64,000 bases of DNA. Origin: Lactifluus volemus. Its lineage: Eukaryota > Basidiomycota > Agaricomycetes > Russulales > Russulaceae. How positions within the stretch are numbered: the first letter of the stretch is position 1; the number at the start of each line of letters is the position of its first letter. The position numbers were made by a program, and so were the translations under genes. The notes below the pieces were generated by a model. That model was not told where the DNA came from, searched no databases, and saw nothing but the letters and a program-made list of their open reading frames with translations. The stretch is taken from contig WTXI01000148.1 in assembly GCA_022376515.1 (NCBI GenBank), positions 26,600-90,599 on the forward strand, written 5' to 3'. Positions 29,201 through 41,984 of this stretch are shown here, piece by piece.

Positions 29201-31661
29201 ACATATTGCTTTCGAGCACGACCTCTTCCTGAACTTCGGATCCTTTTTCGAAACGAAGTTCCTGTTTTGGCTGGAAGTGCTTAGCGTCAAGAGCCGAGTG
29301 GGCCTTGCTTTACCAACATTGTTATCCTTGAAGACGTGGTTGCAGTCTGACCAGCAGAAGGTACGTACATCCTATAATTCAATATGACATGTACTGACTT
29401 GGTGTAAAGTTGCAACAGCCTTTCCAAGCTGAGGTTGAGAACTTGTTGTCGTTGGTGAACGATGGGTCCGCGTTTGTGCGGTACTTTGGGATGGCCATAT
29501 CAAGGAGTGCCCCACATATCTATATCTCTGCTATACCTTTCGCACCATCCTCTTCCCCCATCGTCAAGCATTACCTTGGTCTATTTCCTCATACATTGTC
29601 CTTGGCCCCGGGCAGTTGTCTCATTGGCCAGCATTGGAAATGACAATCCCGGCACATCACGGCTACGTCACGTCTGTCGCATTCTCGCCCAATGGGCAGT
29701 ACATTGCCTCGGCGGGGGCTTACGCTGTTCGCGTCTGGAATGCCACAACAGGGGAGGCCGTAGCAGGGCCGTTTACTGGGCACACCAAATCGGTCAACTC
29801 TATCGCTTTCTCGCCGGATGGACAGCGCATCGCCTCGGCCTCGGACGATCGCACAATCTTGTCTGGAATGCCACAACAGGGGAGTCCTAGCGGGCCCGTT
29901 CACTGGACACACCGGTCGGTCAGATCTGTTGCATTTTCGCCAGATGGGCAGCGGATTGCCTCGGCCTCCAACGATCGCACGATTCGGGTGTGGGATGCTG
30001 CAACAGGGAGGTCGTAGCAGGCCCGTTTACTGGACACACCGATGGTATCCTTTCTGTTGCATTCTCGCCAAACGGGCAGCAGATTGCCTCAGCATCCATC
30101 GATCCACGATTCGCATGTGGAATGCCACAACAGGAGAGGTAGCGGGTCCATTTACTGGTCACACTCAACCGGTCAGATCTGTTAAATTCTCGCCTGACGG
30201 GCAGCGCATAGCCTCGGCCTCCGAAGATCGCACAATTCGCCTGTGGGATGCTTCAACAGGAGAGGTCGTAGTGGGCCCATATACTGGACACATTGATGCA
30301 GTCAACGCTGTTACATTCTCCCCGGATGGGCAGCGCATTGCTTCGTCTTCCAACGATTGCACGATTCGCGTGTGGGATGCTGCAACAGGAGAGGTCGTAG
30401 CAGGCCCGTTTACTGGACACACCGATAGGATTTTTTCTGTTGTATTCTCGCCAAACGGGCAGCGCATTGTCTCAGGATCCCACGATCTCACGATTCGCGT
30501 GTGGGGCGCCGCAACAGGAGAGGTAGCGGGCCCATTTAATGCTCACACTCAATCGGTCAGAGCAGTTGCATTTTCGCCGGACGGGCAGCGCATCGCCTCG
30601 GCCTCGTACGATTGCACGATTTGGGTGTGGGATGCCGCTACAGGAGAGGTCATAGCGGGCCCGTTTACCGGACACACTGGTTCGATCTTTTCTATTGCGT
30701 ACTCACCAGACGGGCAGCGCATTGTTTCTGCCTCTCGAGATCGCACGATTCGCGTGTTGGATGCCACAACAGGAAACGCCGTAGTGGGCCCATTCATTGG
30801 ACACACCGATTGTGTCCGATCTGTTGCGTTCTCGCCAGACGGACAACACATCGCCTCAGGTTCAGACGATCGGACGATTTATTTGTGGGATGCAGCGACA
30901 GGAGACGTCGTAGCAGGCCCATTTACTGGGCACACCGAAGACGTTTTTCTGTTGCATTTTCGCCTATGGGAAACGCATCGCCTCGGCCTCGAAAGATCGC
31001 ACGATTCGCGTTTGGGACGTCACAACGGGGAAGGTTGCAGCACCCCCGTTTTCTGGACACAGTAAGGTCAGATCTGTTGCATTCTCACCAAATGGGCGGC
31101 GCATCGCCTCGGCCTCGGACGATCGTACGATTCGCGTGTGGGAGCGACAACAGGACAGATCGTAGTTGGCCCGTTTACTGGGCACACCAAATCGGTCACT
31201 CTATCGCTTTCTCGCCAGACGGGGAGCGCATTGCCTCTCCTCGGATGACTGCACAATTCGCGTTGGGATGCTTCAACAGGAGAGGTCGTAGTGGGCCCAT
31301 TAACTGGGCATGCTGGTTGGATAGATCTGTTGCATTCTCACCGGACGGCCAGCGCATAGCATCGGCCTCCGGAGATTGCACGATTCGTGTGTGGGATGTT
31401 GCAACAGATGGGGTAGCAGGCCAGTACCGGACGCACCAAAACAGAAGATAATTTCATGAACAGATTCCGTATCAATAAGGATGGTTGGATGTGTGGGGAA
31501 AAGGGAGAACTTCTTTTATGGGCTCCCCAGAATCACCGGCCATATTTGCAGAGATCTAACACTGTCTGGATTGCAGGGACAAACGAAACTCGGCTGGACC
31601 TGGCAAATTTGTGCATGGATCAAATTGGGCTAGAGTATATGTTCATAACTCATCTAAATAG
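26290..31661 (+). CDS. NLR-like protein 1: C2, helical linker, NACHT, WD40 repeats
   Basis: The start at 26290 is chosen because MIPNSY aligns with NLR2's start. Introns 26453-26507, 26662-26710 and 26818-26861 split a C2-like domain ([36 protein letters not shown]). A helical region follows ([33 protein letters not shown]; introns 27218-27270 and 27322-27385). NACHT has Walker [12 protein letters not shown] near 27975-28010 and Walker [13 protein letters not shown] near 28280-28310. About 14 WD40 repeats lie at 29650-31435, then a conserved tail ([24 protein letters not shown]). Such STAND receptors assemble on ligand binding; HET-E-type ones act in non-self recognition. Several frame breaks occur, at least two fitting loss of one base from a run. 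Confidence 0.8.
29650..31435 (+). repeat. About 14 WD40 repeats of 129 bp in NLR1
   Basis: Each unit follows H(T)[17 protein letters not shown] then SxDxTIRVWD-x-ATGE-xxAGPFTG with a period near 43 codons. Repeats are similar but more diverged from each other than those of NLR2. Units 2-3, 11 and 12-14 are hit by frameshifts or small deletions, for example the drop to the alternate frame near 29865, 30945 and 31140-31330. Confidence 0.85.
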
Positions 31662-33079
31662 CCAGTTATATGTTATGTTTTTTTATATCTCTGAGCCCAG
31701 AAACAACCACCAATCTCAAAAATCTTCAAGTTCCCAAAAAGCTTGCACTACGGGCAAGCTAGGAAGGAGCAGCGATTCGATGTGACTACCGGTGGCACTG
31801 CACACACAAGACCATCATAACATGGGTAAGATCATGATAAACCCAATAGGACTCGGATACTAACACAGCACACCGAATGAAAGCATCGCCAGTTCTTCAT
31901 TCGAACTGAACCTACTGGAGTTTTACGATGGACATGACATTCCTAAAAATGCCCTTCCCTGAGCCAGTTACAAACTTCGGCAGTGCGATCATTGACCAGC
32001 GATGGCAGGAGAGAAACCAGTGCCTCTCTCTCTTGTAGACTTTGAACCATTCCACCTAGAACCCGACTCTAGGCCGAATCCGAATTCGAAGGGAGTCAGA
32101 GAAAAATGTACGTCTTCCGTCTATAAGAGCCAGCCAGTTTCCATACCTTGAAAGCGTCGTCTTTCCTAACAACGGTCCCACACTTTGCGCGGTAATTTGG
32201 TTTCCGTCGAATCTACAGGGGTGAGCCAACTGTAAGTCTCCTTCGGGAACTGCTCGCCTGCAAGGCAGGTACAGCCTGAACAACATCATGGTGACATGAC
32301 TCTGCTATCAACTGACGCCTTGCAGTCTACGCGCACAATTCCCTAGTCGATGACTGAACTAGTGGGGAAAAGTTTACGTACCATCCATGACTCGCACTTT
32401 CTTCACATTGTTAACAAGACCACCGTGGACACCTGAAGCGTCTAAGCAGCTGAAATCCAAACCTCCTTTTGCTTAGGTTGGCCCAACCGCTGCGAATGTA
32501 CAGCCTTGATCTTTCTCTTTTCTAAGCTTGAAAAATCTCTCTGTGAGATAGTGAGTCAATACAACAAGTCGCTTTCTAACCAGTCCTTGCTGTATATTTA
32601 TGCAGGCACTCGATAGAATTTGCGGCACCCTTGACGATAAAGGCGTGGCTTTTTCTCGCGCTAGCAGTGGCACCAAAATAGAAGGCTCGGCCTGATGCAT
32701 CGAAATATACTAAGCTGGATGAGGAAAGAAAGGGGAACATCGAAGCGACGAAGATTGGGAACTGAAGGCGAAATTAAATTGGGGAAGCGTATGAAATAGT
32801 TGACCAAGTCCAGTCCGAGAACAAAGTAGGGCAGAAAGATATGAAATCTACCCCAGTGTGCTTGGCGCAGCGATAAAAGCATGAGAAAGGAGACTCGCAT
32901 CATGACGAACCAGCAGTACTGTATAGTATATTGAAAGGTGCGAGTCGCTCGGATATCGAGTCGGCTGCGAGTATTAGCCAAGATAACAACTCCCGGATCC
33001 CGCATAGCTAGCGTTTCTCGTCACCCATGACTGCCACTTATCTCCCCATCTCCAACGGAGGGGTAGCAATCAAGCTCAT
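31662..33079. other. Intergenic, no recognised gene
   Basis: Minus-strand ORFs at 32056-32289 and 32661-33005 (the latter hydrophobic) have no family signature that I recognise and no clear gene context. Nothing else stands out. Confidence 0.35.
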
Positions 33080-33440
33080 GGCGATTGTCTGTCGTCTTTT
33101 GTTCATTTGGGTTCGTGGGTGCGGGCAGGGTGGGGCGCCGGGGCAGTCCGGCACGAAGCGAAGCTGTCATGCTAGTATGAAACAAGATCATGTTGTATTT
33201 GTCGCGCACCAAATCCTAGGGAAGTTGCACACTTTGGCGGTGTCCGCCTGCGCGATCGATGATCCTCAAAGAACGACTGGCAGTCAGTACTAGTCAGTCA
33301 TTACCACGTGTATAACGATGTTTTCCGCATGTCATCTGAGAGAAGAAACAACGCACGCCAAAAACATCCATCTAGCAGGGCCGTACGTCCATATTCGCGG
33401 CGCTTTGTGTGGTATGTATTCGTGACGTGGCGTTGGTGAT
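33080..33440 (+). repeat. F-box upstream repeat, copy 3 (orphan)
   Basis: It shares TAGTATGAAACAAGATC, CCAAATCCTAGG, CATCCATCTAGCAGGGCCGT and GTGACGTGGCGTTGGTG with copies 1 and 2, but is interrupted by about 90 bp of unrelated sequence near 33228-33320. No F-box gene follows; a LINE-like 3' end does. Confidence 0.75.
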
Positions 33441-33780
33441 CCAATTGGAAGGCCACGCATTTATCCGCCGCTTGAGCCGCTGGCCCGGGACAGCCGGGCT
33501 CCCCCTACCCCTAGACCGCCCCCCGTGGCACAGATGCGCTAATGAAGTTCATCGAAGAAACGCAAGAGGAATGCGTCCGGCCCCGACGCCGGCCCCTAGA
33601 GGACCACGGCTAAACGGCCCGGGCGATCGCCCGCCACCATCAGCCCATCCCCACTTTAAATACATTTTACTTAACCCCGACACCAAGCCGTGTTACTTGG
33701 ACAAATTTATGTGATCATGTCTTTGTTACATGTAAACATATTGCGCTATAGAAATGTAGATTCTAAATAAATAAATAAAG
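33441..33780 (+). mobile_element. Probable 3' end of a 5'-truncated LINE
   Basis: A frame ending TDALMKFIEETQEE...RPRRRPLEDHG-stop (near 33530-33612) resembles the C-terminal tail of fungal non-LTR ORF2 proteins. It is followed by about 155 bp of 3' UTR-like sequence and an (AAAT)n tail at 33765-33779. The assignment to a non-LTR element rests mainly on this tail and the basic C terminus, so it is tentative. Confidence 0.4.
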
Positions 33781-36049
33781 TTCTCGTGAAGGACGGCCCC
33801 GGGCTCGGATCAGCGTAGGGTAACATCTCGGTGATAGTATAAAGGTGCCAGAAGTTGCGACTGTCTTTTCAAACACGTATAGGGGTCGGATTCTGCGGGT
33901 AACAAAATCAATCGCAAACACCATACGCATTGACCAGGACGAACCACTGTATGCGGGGAAACTCGAGCTCATATGCGGCCAGCGCACGCGTTGTGGGCCC
34001 GAGCTAACCAGCTCCGATTCCGATTCGAGCTCTGAATATTCCACAGCAAGGGCTGAGATCTGTGAATTCTGAATGATCTACGAGTGGATGAGATGCCACG
34101 CCTTTCAGGTTTCTCATCGTCCAGCATAATAGATGACCCAGTTATATTATTTGGGCGCGGCGCCTGCGAAGGGCAGTGGCATTGGGCACTTCTTCGTATG
34201 AGATGGTCATACCTTCAGGCACCTCAGGTTCTAGAGTGCCAGATGACGACGAGCTCGTCTCGGTACTGTACCACCCCTGTCTGAGTCCGCTTCTCGCTAA
34301 AGGTCCTCTCGGCGCTTCTTCGCGTCGGAGATGGCCCTCTCCCACCCACCAACCCGAGACGTCGCAGCGCGAAGCTGTTTCAGGATCGCCGCAGATTGGG
34401 AGGGAATACGAAATAAGGCAGCCGAAATACGCGAATGCACGGAGAGTCAAGAAACCGGATTGCACCCAGGACCATTGGCTATCAGGTATGGGATCAGTTT
34501 GTCAGGAAATAAAGTATATGCGCACCGATTAAAAGTCCACGCGATGAGGATGAATGTCCGAAGCACATGGCGGAGGACAACACCTGTCCAATAGTACCTG
34601 ATCCACCCTCAGCTAACCGTCTTTGCGAATGGAACGCAGATTCATTTGCTCAAGATAAGCACCGCATCGGTGAGTGGTATCTCTTGAAAACATGGAGGCG
34701 AACTGAAAGTTGAGCGGAGCCCCATCATGATGTGTTTCTATACTTCGGATGTATGTACATACAATCCATATCAAAGGGAGATAGCCTGGGTATAAACACA
34801 TTAGCAGCCTTGAGAATCATGTTGTTCAGTGAGCGAGTTGGGTTAAAAATGTAAGCACCGTTTCCTTGGGTGTCGATGTCATAACCTTTGCAAGAGGTTG
34901 TCGGGATAGCTCGCGGAGTCTGGAGCCTTGAGAGGAGGAGAATTTGACATGTACGACAAAGTCATCACCGGATCACAGCATTTTCTCTGGAGCTCGAGGA
35001 TCCGTTGTACCCTCTGGCCACAAGGTCATTGGATTCAGGACCATCTAACAAAATAATGACCGTAGTTCGACACTTCAAATGGATGACAAGTATCGAGGAG
35101 CTTGGTACAGTAAAGCTGTTGACAACCAAAGTGGTAGGGGCTTGGGGTGGTTATGTCGTCGCGCAACCGGATTCGTCCCGTTGTCCTGTGCCTCGCACTT
35201 CTCCGATCGACTTCCACCCCGCGCAGCATCATGGTAGAAGCAAACCGACCCTGTCGAAAGACCTCTCCGAGGCCGAAGTTCGCGAGCGTCCTTCTCAAAA
35301 AATCCCAAACATCATCTGTCTCCATCGACAATCGGACTTTCCGCGTTGCGCTGGCAGTCATTACGCCCCAGTTGCCGGACAGCTGACCTATTGCGATGAT
35401 TGTATTCAGACAGATTTGCTCAAAAAGGACACTTTCTGCCTCGCCTGATCGAACTGGCGAAGTGGGTCAGGGATGACGATGGCCAGACGAAGGATTCCAC
35501 TCCAACCGACTTCCGGAGTCGGTCTCAGATGCCAAAACTCTCTTTATTTCGCCCCATCAACTGACAACGCAGATGCTTGTCCGCAGACTCTCATACCCAA
35601 TGACCTGCAAGCGGGCAAGATGACGTCCACCGACTTTTCCATTGTCCCGAAAGATCATCGACAACGTCCCACTGCAGCAAGCGCGGATCCAGCAACTCTT
35701 TCTGGCGCTGCAGAGCAGCCACGCTTTACCCGTCCACATCTGCCGCTGAGCAGAGATGCAGCGTCCGCACCACCAGCAGCTACGGCTCTCGCATGTACAG
35801 ACAATCACCGCTGTGCTAGGGGCAGCATAGTCCGGCATGTGCGCCGCAGGTATGATACTGCCGATTTGCATGATGGCTCTGATGAATCAGGGTTTTACAG
35901 GTCCTCGGATAACTCTTCACCGTTGAAACATAGTAGTAACAATTACTAGTCCCCAGAAGCATAAACCAACGCACCAGCGCCAACCGGTCAATGGTCGGAG
36001 GAAGAACATCAAGCGCACGGAAGTAACAAAACCCATCACCTCCTGGGTA
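33781..36049. other. Intergenic; only unassigned ORFs
   Basis: Plus-strand ORFs at 33845-34072 (Ser/Asp-rich tail), 34176-34532, 35005-35448 and 35473-35949 and minus-strand ORFs at 34142-34465 and 35035-35361 overlap one another and show no recognised domain. I cannot support a gene here. Confidence 0.35.
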
Positions 36050-36515
36050 TCCCAGTTTAGAGAAAAGTGTCGAAATAGACCCACCATAAAACTTCTCGTC
36101 AGTCGTCTACTCAGCATTCCCCCCTCAGTGAGCCAGTTTCTGAACCAATTCCTCCAGAATTGCTCCTCCAACTCTTCCCTCTATCTCATCCCCACCTGCG
36201 AGCTCCTCTCTAACGCACTCTCCTTCCCTCTAATGCCCACATCCGGCGTCCCCACTCAGCCCACAAAGAATACAAGCCTGCCATCTCCTTCGCCACCATC
36301 CTTGATGCGACTATCGCTATGCCAACAAACCTCACATCCATCCTTTCATGCTCCCTTCAGCTCTCCATCTGTAGCAGTTAGCGACTCCCATCGCGTCATA
36401 TTCACCGGCACTTCCCTCGATCAGCCTCCAATTACCTCGTTCGCTAGTCTTGCGTTGGGTGAGGAAAAGTTTGGTGGCAGTGGCGCACAGAGTATGTCTG
36501 TTTAAACATGCCTTG
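36050..36515 (+). repeat. Inverted repeat, left arm
   Basis: It matches the reverse complement of about 50490-50830. Shared landmarks are GACCCACCATAAAACT, GTCGTCTACTCAGCATTCCCC, GCCCACATCCG, GTCCCCACTCAGCCCA and CTAGTCTTGCGTTGGGTG. The left arm keeps about 110 bp that the right arm lacks. A short open frame (36128-36505) crosses it, but it has no known domain and is not preserved in the other arm. Confidence 0.75.
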
Positions 36516-38072
36516 AGGGTTAGCTCTGCGCAGGAGGGAGATGTCAATGACAACGACCATAAGCCACTAGTACGTCCACGACCAATTTTCTACGACGGGT
36601 GTTCAAGCCTCAGATAGGACCGTCAAAAGAGAAGGAAATCGGCTTATTACCTGCGTTTATGGTTACTGTCGATGATCCTCAGAACTTGAAGGTTGGAGAT
36701 ATCCGTTGGTTCTCCACGTAGTCTACGACCTATGGTATCAGGTTGCTTCCTTCCTGCCAGTTTCTCTTAACCGTTGCCCTAATCGCCCTCTTTCATGATA
36801 TGAATGTACACTTTTGGGGGAACTCTGGGCTTCCTTTTCGCTTAGTCTGTATGCTACCGTCCGGACATTTCCCTTCTGAAGGCGCCCGGCAAGCCTGAAA
36901 GTTCACCCCCACCATCTATCAGTATGCTTGCCTTCTTTTCGCAACATTTTCGGTGTGTGACATGACGGTTCGCCGTCGGGGTTGATTTGTTACCGTCATT
37001 AGATCATTATCGACTCCTTTCCTCCGGATCGTTGGTGCCTGCATAAAAGGGCACTCTTTTAAAGAGATCACATGCAAGCGAGATGAAGACAAGGTGCGGG
37101 GCACACACACAGAACTGGACATCCAGTCCCCCTCACGGGCGGTGGGTGACTTATCATGCTCGCACGGATTCGAAGGACGATCGACGACATAGACTCACGG
37201 ATGGGATTCGCCAATTTCGTCATGCACACAAATGAAAATGAATTCGTGAGGTTTAGAGTGCTATAGGACAACTGATCTGGCTCCCGCTGCATAGCCTGCC
37301 TTGATATCCCTGAGTCTCTCATCTAGTCTGCAGAACCATAAATGAAAATGATTATTGTGATTGTGTGTCCAGTCGTCGCCACGTAGCTCCATGCATTGTC
37401 GATAATGATGGGTTTGAATAGAATCATTGTCGCGCGGTATGAAATGAGAAGGACATGACAACTTCGCATGGCCCAACTTTACAGATTCACCAACGACGTT
37501 GGTAGAGATTGGGGGCCTCAGGCTCTGGCTCGGCTTGCCTCGAAGATAGGAGTTTTGATCACGTGACTGTAGTGACAGCACAACACGTTTTTGCTAACTT
37601 TGTTTTTTTTCGTTGCTCTGTTGTCCGTTTGGGGTATCATCCCCTTTCCTTCTATAGCTCCCATGAGGACATTTTTTATAGGGTGATATATATGTATAGC
37701 TGTGCACGCTCTCTTTGACTGCGTGGATGAATGCCGAATTATTCACAGGTTATTAATAAAGCGCAGCGCAGATCAGGTATGATATTTGGTGCTGGTTGAG
37801 TCTGGAGTCATATGCGTATTACAACGAGTTGGATACAACAGGGATATCGATCCCGACAAACAAAAACTGGTGAGTGCAAATAAAAAAAAAAGGAGACAAT
37901 ACATATAAGGAAACGGGCAAAGCTGGAAAGCTCGGGCCCATGCAGTGCGTCGGAGGTGTAGGATGGATTATCCCCCCTCTTCGTCTGCGCTTTCTTGTCT
38001 TTTCCGTGCTGCTGTGTGGATGGACCGAGAAATGTAAAAAGTTCTGCCACGGTAAGTGAAAATCATGATGAA
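36516..38072. other. Intergenic, no recognised gene
   Basis: Only small unsupported ORFs are seen. AT-rich stretches lie near 37600-37780 and 37860-37900. Confidence 0.35.
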
Positions 38073-41000
38073 CTAATACGCACTCTGCCGTGTCGGGCGT
38101 TTCTTGGCCACGGCTTTCTTGCCTTCCACGCGCGTCTCAAACGCTTGGTCTTCCGCGCCTTGCCTCTGGTTCGCTTCCAAAACCTACATATATAAAACCA
38201 GTGTCGCGTATACGAAACGAAACACCACAATTATGGGAAACGCAAGGATTCAAACTCGTTTAGCTCAGAATCCGGCTTGTTCTTTATTAGATCGAGCCTT
38301 TATCGAAAAAGGAAAAAAAAAAAGAACTTAGTTATCCTGTGAGCGAAATTGGTAATGGGAGAAAGATTGACTAGGATCTCCTGGAAACGAGCATAGACCC
38401 CCTCTTCGTGTAACTTGTCACGGTAAAAGGGCAGGCCTTCGATAAGTTCTTCACTGAGCGTTCAGATTTGAACGGCAGCAGCGACAGACAAAACGCAATG
38501 TCGCGCCACTGGCGGGTATCGTCGGTGAGCCGGAACCGCTGACAGAGCTTTTCGACGATGTTCTCTGCTTGTTTTTCCTTCCCGATGAAGGTGAATATGT
38601 AACGCATCGTACACTGGAACCCTTCGTCCATCGCGTATTCGCCGACCGAGAGGTGGCTGATGACTGGCGGTGGAATCAAAAATCGTTCTTTAAAAAAAAC
38701 TCGCGAAAAGCCAAGAAAAAGTGTACGCGTTCGAGACATCGCCCAGTTGGCCTTTGAACTTGCTCATGAGATGCGTGAGCACCATCAGCGTGTTCTTCTT
38801 TACCACCAAGTCCTTATCGGACAAACCCCAGTACAACTCGTCGCTGTTCTCATCGACGATCGTGTTGAAGGAGACCGCGACGTCACCGAGCGCGATCGCG
38901 ATGTTACTCTGGTTCCTCGACGTCTCCAGGATGCGGAAGAGCAGGTGATGGTTTGCGTCGCAAAATTGCGAGCTCAGGCAGAGGAACATGCTAAACGAGA
39001 GCGTCGCCACCCGCAGCGTCGCGTTCTGTCCAAAATATTTTGATTGGTGCTGAGCGGCGAAATATCAGAGATATTCGGACCTTGAATTGGTCAGGCAGAC
39101 CGCATATACGGATCAGTAGAGGCCCATATAGTGCGAGGAGCGAATCGGGACCGTACACGAGCCTCGTCTCGCGCATTTCCAGCAACCTGGTCAAGCTCCT
39201 CCCCACCCTTACTCGCAGCATCGTTTCCGGTACCCCTTGCGAGCTTTTCAGCTACAAGAACGTAAGAAGAAATAAAAAGAGAGTCAGCCGTTCATGCACG
39301 TAAGAAGACACATACCTAGTTCATTTTCCTGTTTCTGACACTTCCACTCGCGTTCGACGAGTTCCAAGTAGACGATATGCTTGACCGTGACGTGACCCAC
39401 TACAAACAGTAGTTGGCTCAGCTCGAATGCGTCCCCAGTGTCATCGCTCTTCTTTGCGGCGTTCCCTGTTAGAGCTCCCTGCGTCGATCTAGGCACGGTT
39501 GAGATCAACGCCCGTGCGCTCGGTGGTGGATCCTCATCCATCGCATCCGCATCCGGTACCGCAGACGACACCTGTTCTTCGGCAGCGGAGGGTACCGGTC
39601 TCTGTCACCGGCGGAACACACGCCGCGACAGGTTCTTAATAAGCGTATCGCTCAGCACGCCCGGTTGGTTGCCGAGCGTGTAGACGGTGTTGATGGCTTG
39701 TTCTACGAGCGCAAACGACTCGCGTGAGCGACATGAGTGACTGTCCATGTCGAGGCGGACTCGGACCCTTCCTCGGCTCTGGAGGACTCAAGTTCGTCCT
39801 CGTCCATGATACTGTCGACCTCGTCCGAATCACCACCTTCGTCCCCATCTTGCTCATCAACATCCATCGCGTCTTCAGTATCTTTGTTTCGACGCCTGTT
39901 CAACGACAAATCAGCAACAAACTCGTTGTTTGAGGGGACGGCATTTACCGCGATCGCTTCTTCACGGGCCGAGCCGTAGAAGTCATCCCCGCTTCTCCCG
40001 CATTTCCAGATAGGGTGTCACCTTTTCCGTTTTCTCCAACTCCTTCACCACTTCACGATGCCGATCTTCCTACTCCTCCATCCCGAGCAAGCTGTCGTGC
40101 GTCAAATCGTACGGATGCGTCACCATCAGCTCGACGATCAACAAAATCGTGATCCTGCGCACACCCGTCTGTCCTCGAGTGCGGACGCCGCCGCCCGCGT
40201 GATGACGAGATGCAGTTTGGGAAATTTCACGGGCAGGTCGCAGAGTCGGCTGAGGACGGTGAACACTTTGGAGCGCACGTAGGAGAAAAGGTTGAGAGTG
40301 TGCTCGAGGAGCAGATCGTAGAGACTGTTGAGCTGTTTCTGCGTCTGGTGCGTGTCGCTCGTGAGGTCTTCTGAGCAAGCGAACTCGCGGATGAGACAGC
40401 CAATGATTTCGACGATCGCCATGCGCATCGGATAAGACTGTGTTTATGTAACGTAAGGCCCCGTAGACAGTCGAAAAGAATGAGAGTGTGTAGGAAAAAG
40501 TACCTCTGAGCCTAAGTGCGAGAGCAGCAAGCTAATCTGTTTCAGGACTGCTCGCGGAGCCCACTCTGCGAATTGCGTGAGGAACCTAGAAAAGTTTGTT
40601 GGACCCTTGGTATCTTGCGCATTGAAGCTCTTCGCAGCGATCTCGCGGAGGATCTCTTCGCCGAGTTGTGCATGATCGAACTCCTTCAACAGCACATTAA
40701 GGCACTCTCGGAGAGGTGCTTGTAGTACTGCAAAGATTGCATGATCGACGTCTGTGCGGCAGGTCCATGCCCATGATGTTTGACCGCAAGACAGACGACT
40801 TCGTAGATCCAAGCTTGATAGGCTGGGACTTCATGTACTGCTCATTCTCCGTGACGTGGTACGCAGGCGCAGTGAGACACCTACCGAGAAAGGGACGTTT
40901 TTCCCTATAGTAAGCGAAGCTAATAAGGCGGCCTTGTGGAGAACCGACACACCCGATAAAAGTATCCCTCTCCTCGCTCACAGTCCAAATCTTGGAGGTC

Positions 41001-41620
41001 TTCAACTTTAAAACCTCGGCGATCAACGTAAGAATAGGCACGATCTGGTCGTTCCATGACCATTCGGCTGCCTTATTCTCGGAAGCAACTCTCGATTGCG
41101 TTGTCTTTCCGCCCTATCCCGAGACTTTGCGGGTGCCGCGGCAGCGGACGCATCCTCGTCAGGTACGTTGACCTTCTCCACTGAGCGGGCCGACCAGTTG
41201 AGCAAGAAGGCATACATCTCCATCGGCACTTTATGTGCCGCGCACGTCTGCTGATCTTCGTGGTCGATGTCGTGCGCGGCAGCATCCACCTCCGCGGCAA
41301 AGCCAGACATGATAACATCGAGTAGTTTGTTCATCGAGATACCGGGCACTGCATCGACGCATTTGAGAAAAGAGCACAAGATGTCAAACGTATCTGGAGA
41401 TGTGAGGGCTTCAAAGGACTCTGCCATGGCTCGGACAGCTTCTGTAATAAACGATGAGTGGAGGATGTTAGTGAAAGCATTTGCGACACACGTTGAAGCA
41501 AAGCGTCCATCTCTCCTGGTTGCATCAATCATATGTCATGGCCATGCTGTGCTGTATAGAATAGTTCCATGAATCTTGTAGAGCCTGAAACTCCTCTTGG
41601 AGATCAAATTCACTCGCCAT
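38073..41620 (-). pseudogene. CND1: Condensin complex subunit 1 (CND1/CAP-D2), internally shortened
   Basis: The start at 41620 gives MASEFDLQEEFQALQD, a typical CND1 beginning. Downstream come MNKLLDVIMSGFAAEVDAA, HKVPMEMYAFLLNW, PAYHVTENEQYMKSQPIKLG, LGEEILREIAAKSFNAQDTK, PMRMAIVEIIGCLIREFACS, KVFTVLSRLCDLPVKFP, an acidic stretch, VLSDTLIKNLSRRVF, QLLFVVGHVTVKHIVYLELV, ALGDVAVSFNTIVDENSDEL and LIEGLPFYRDKLHEEGVYAR; a basic exon ends RQSAY at 38073. The HEAT-repeat middle expected between the acidic stretch (about 39790-39910) and VLSDTLIKN is missing, roughly 350-400 residues. A block before VISHLS near 38680-38720 is also missing. Several frameshifts add to this. CND1 is an essential HEAT subunit that binds DNA in condensin I. 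Confidence 0.82.
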
Positions 41621-41984
41621 CTGGTTGTTGGCCGTTGTTGCCAGTCGCGAACGGGTCGGAGGGGTGTCGGTCACATGTCCGACGCGTGTAGTCACAGTCA
41701 TGCGTCACGTCCTTTAGTCCCAGTTCAGGCAGGAGGCAGGTGAGCGGAAATCCGATTACTATTACTATGTTACAGTCCAGACGGTGGGAAAATCAGACGA
41801 CAAAAGCTCACACAGTACCAGAGATACATCCCGGCCAAGAAAAGGAATCAAACCATTGACATTTGACATCTCTTTCATTGAGTATAAGATTCTCGGGAGT
41901 GGGAGGATGGTCACGGTTTAGTCTAAAAAAGCAGGACAACAGTCAAGCTATCTTGCATACAATCGATTCTATTTAGATAATGTA
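41621..41984. other. Short intergenic region
   Basis: It lies upstream of CND1 (minus) and downstream of the CBM48 gene (minus). Nothing recognisable was seen. Confidence 0.4.

Noticed and set aside
29589..31381. Minus-strand ORFs opposite the NLR1 WD40 repeats
   Set aside because: Same shadow effect; peptides repeat with the WD40 period and match the antisense of the repeat units.
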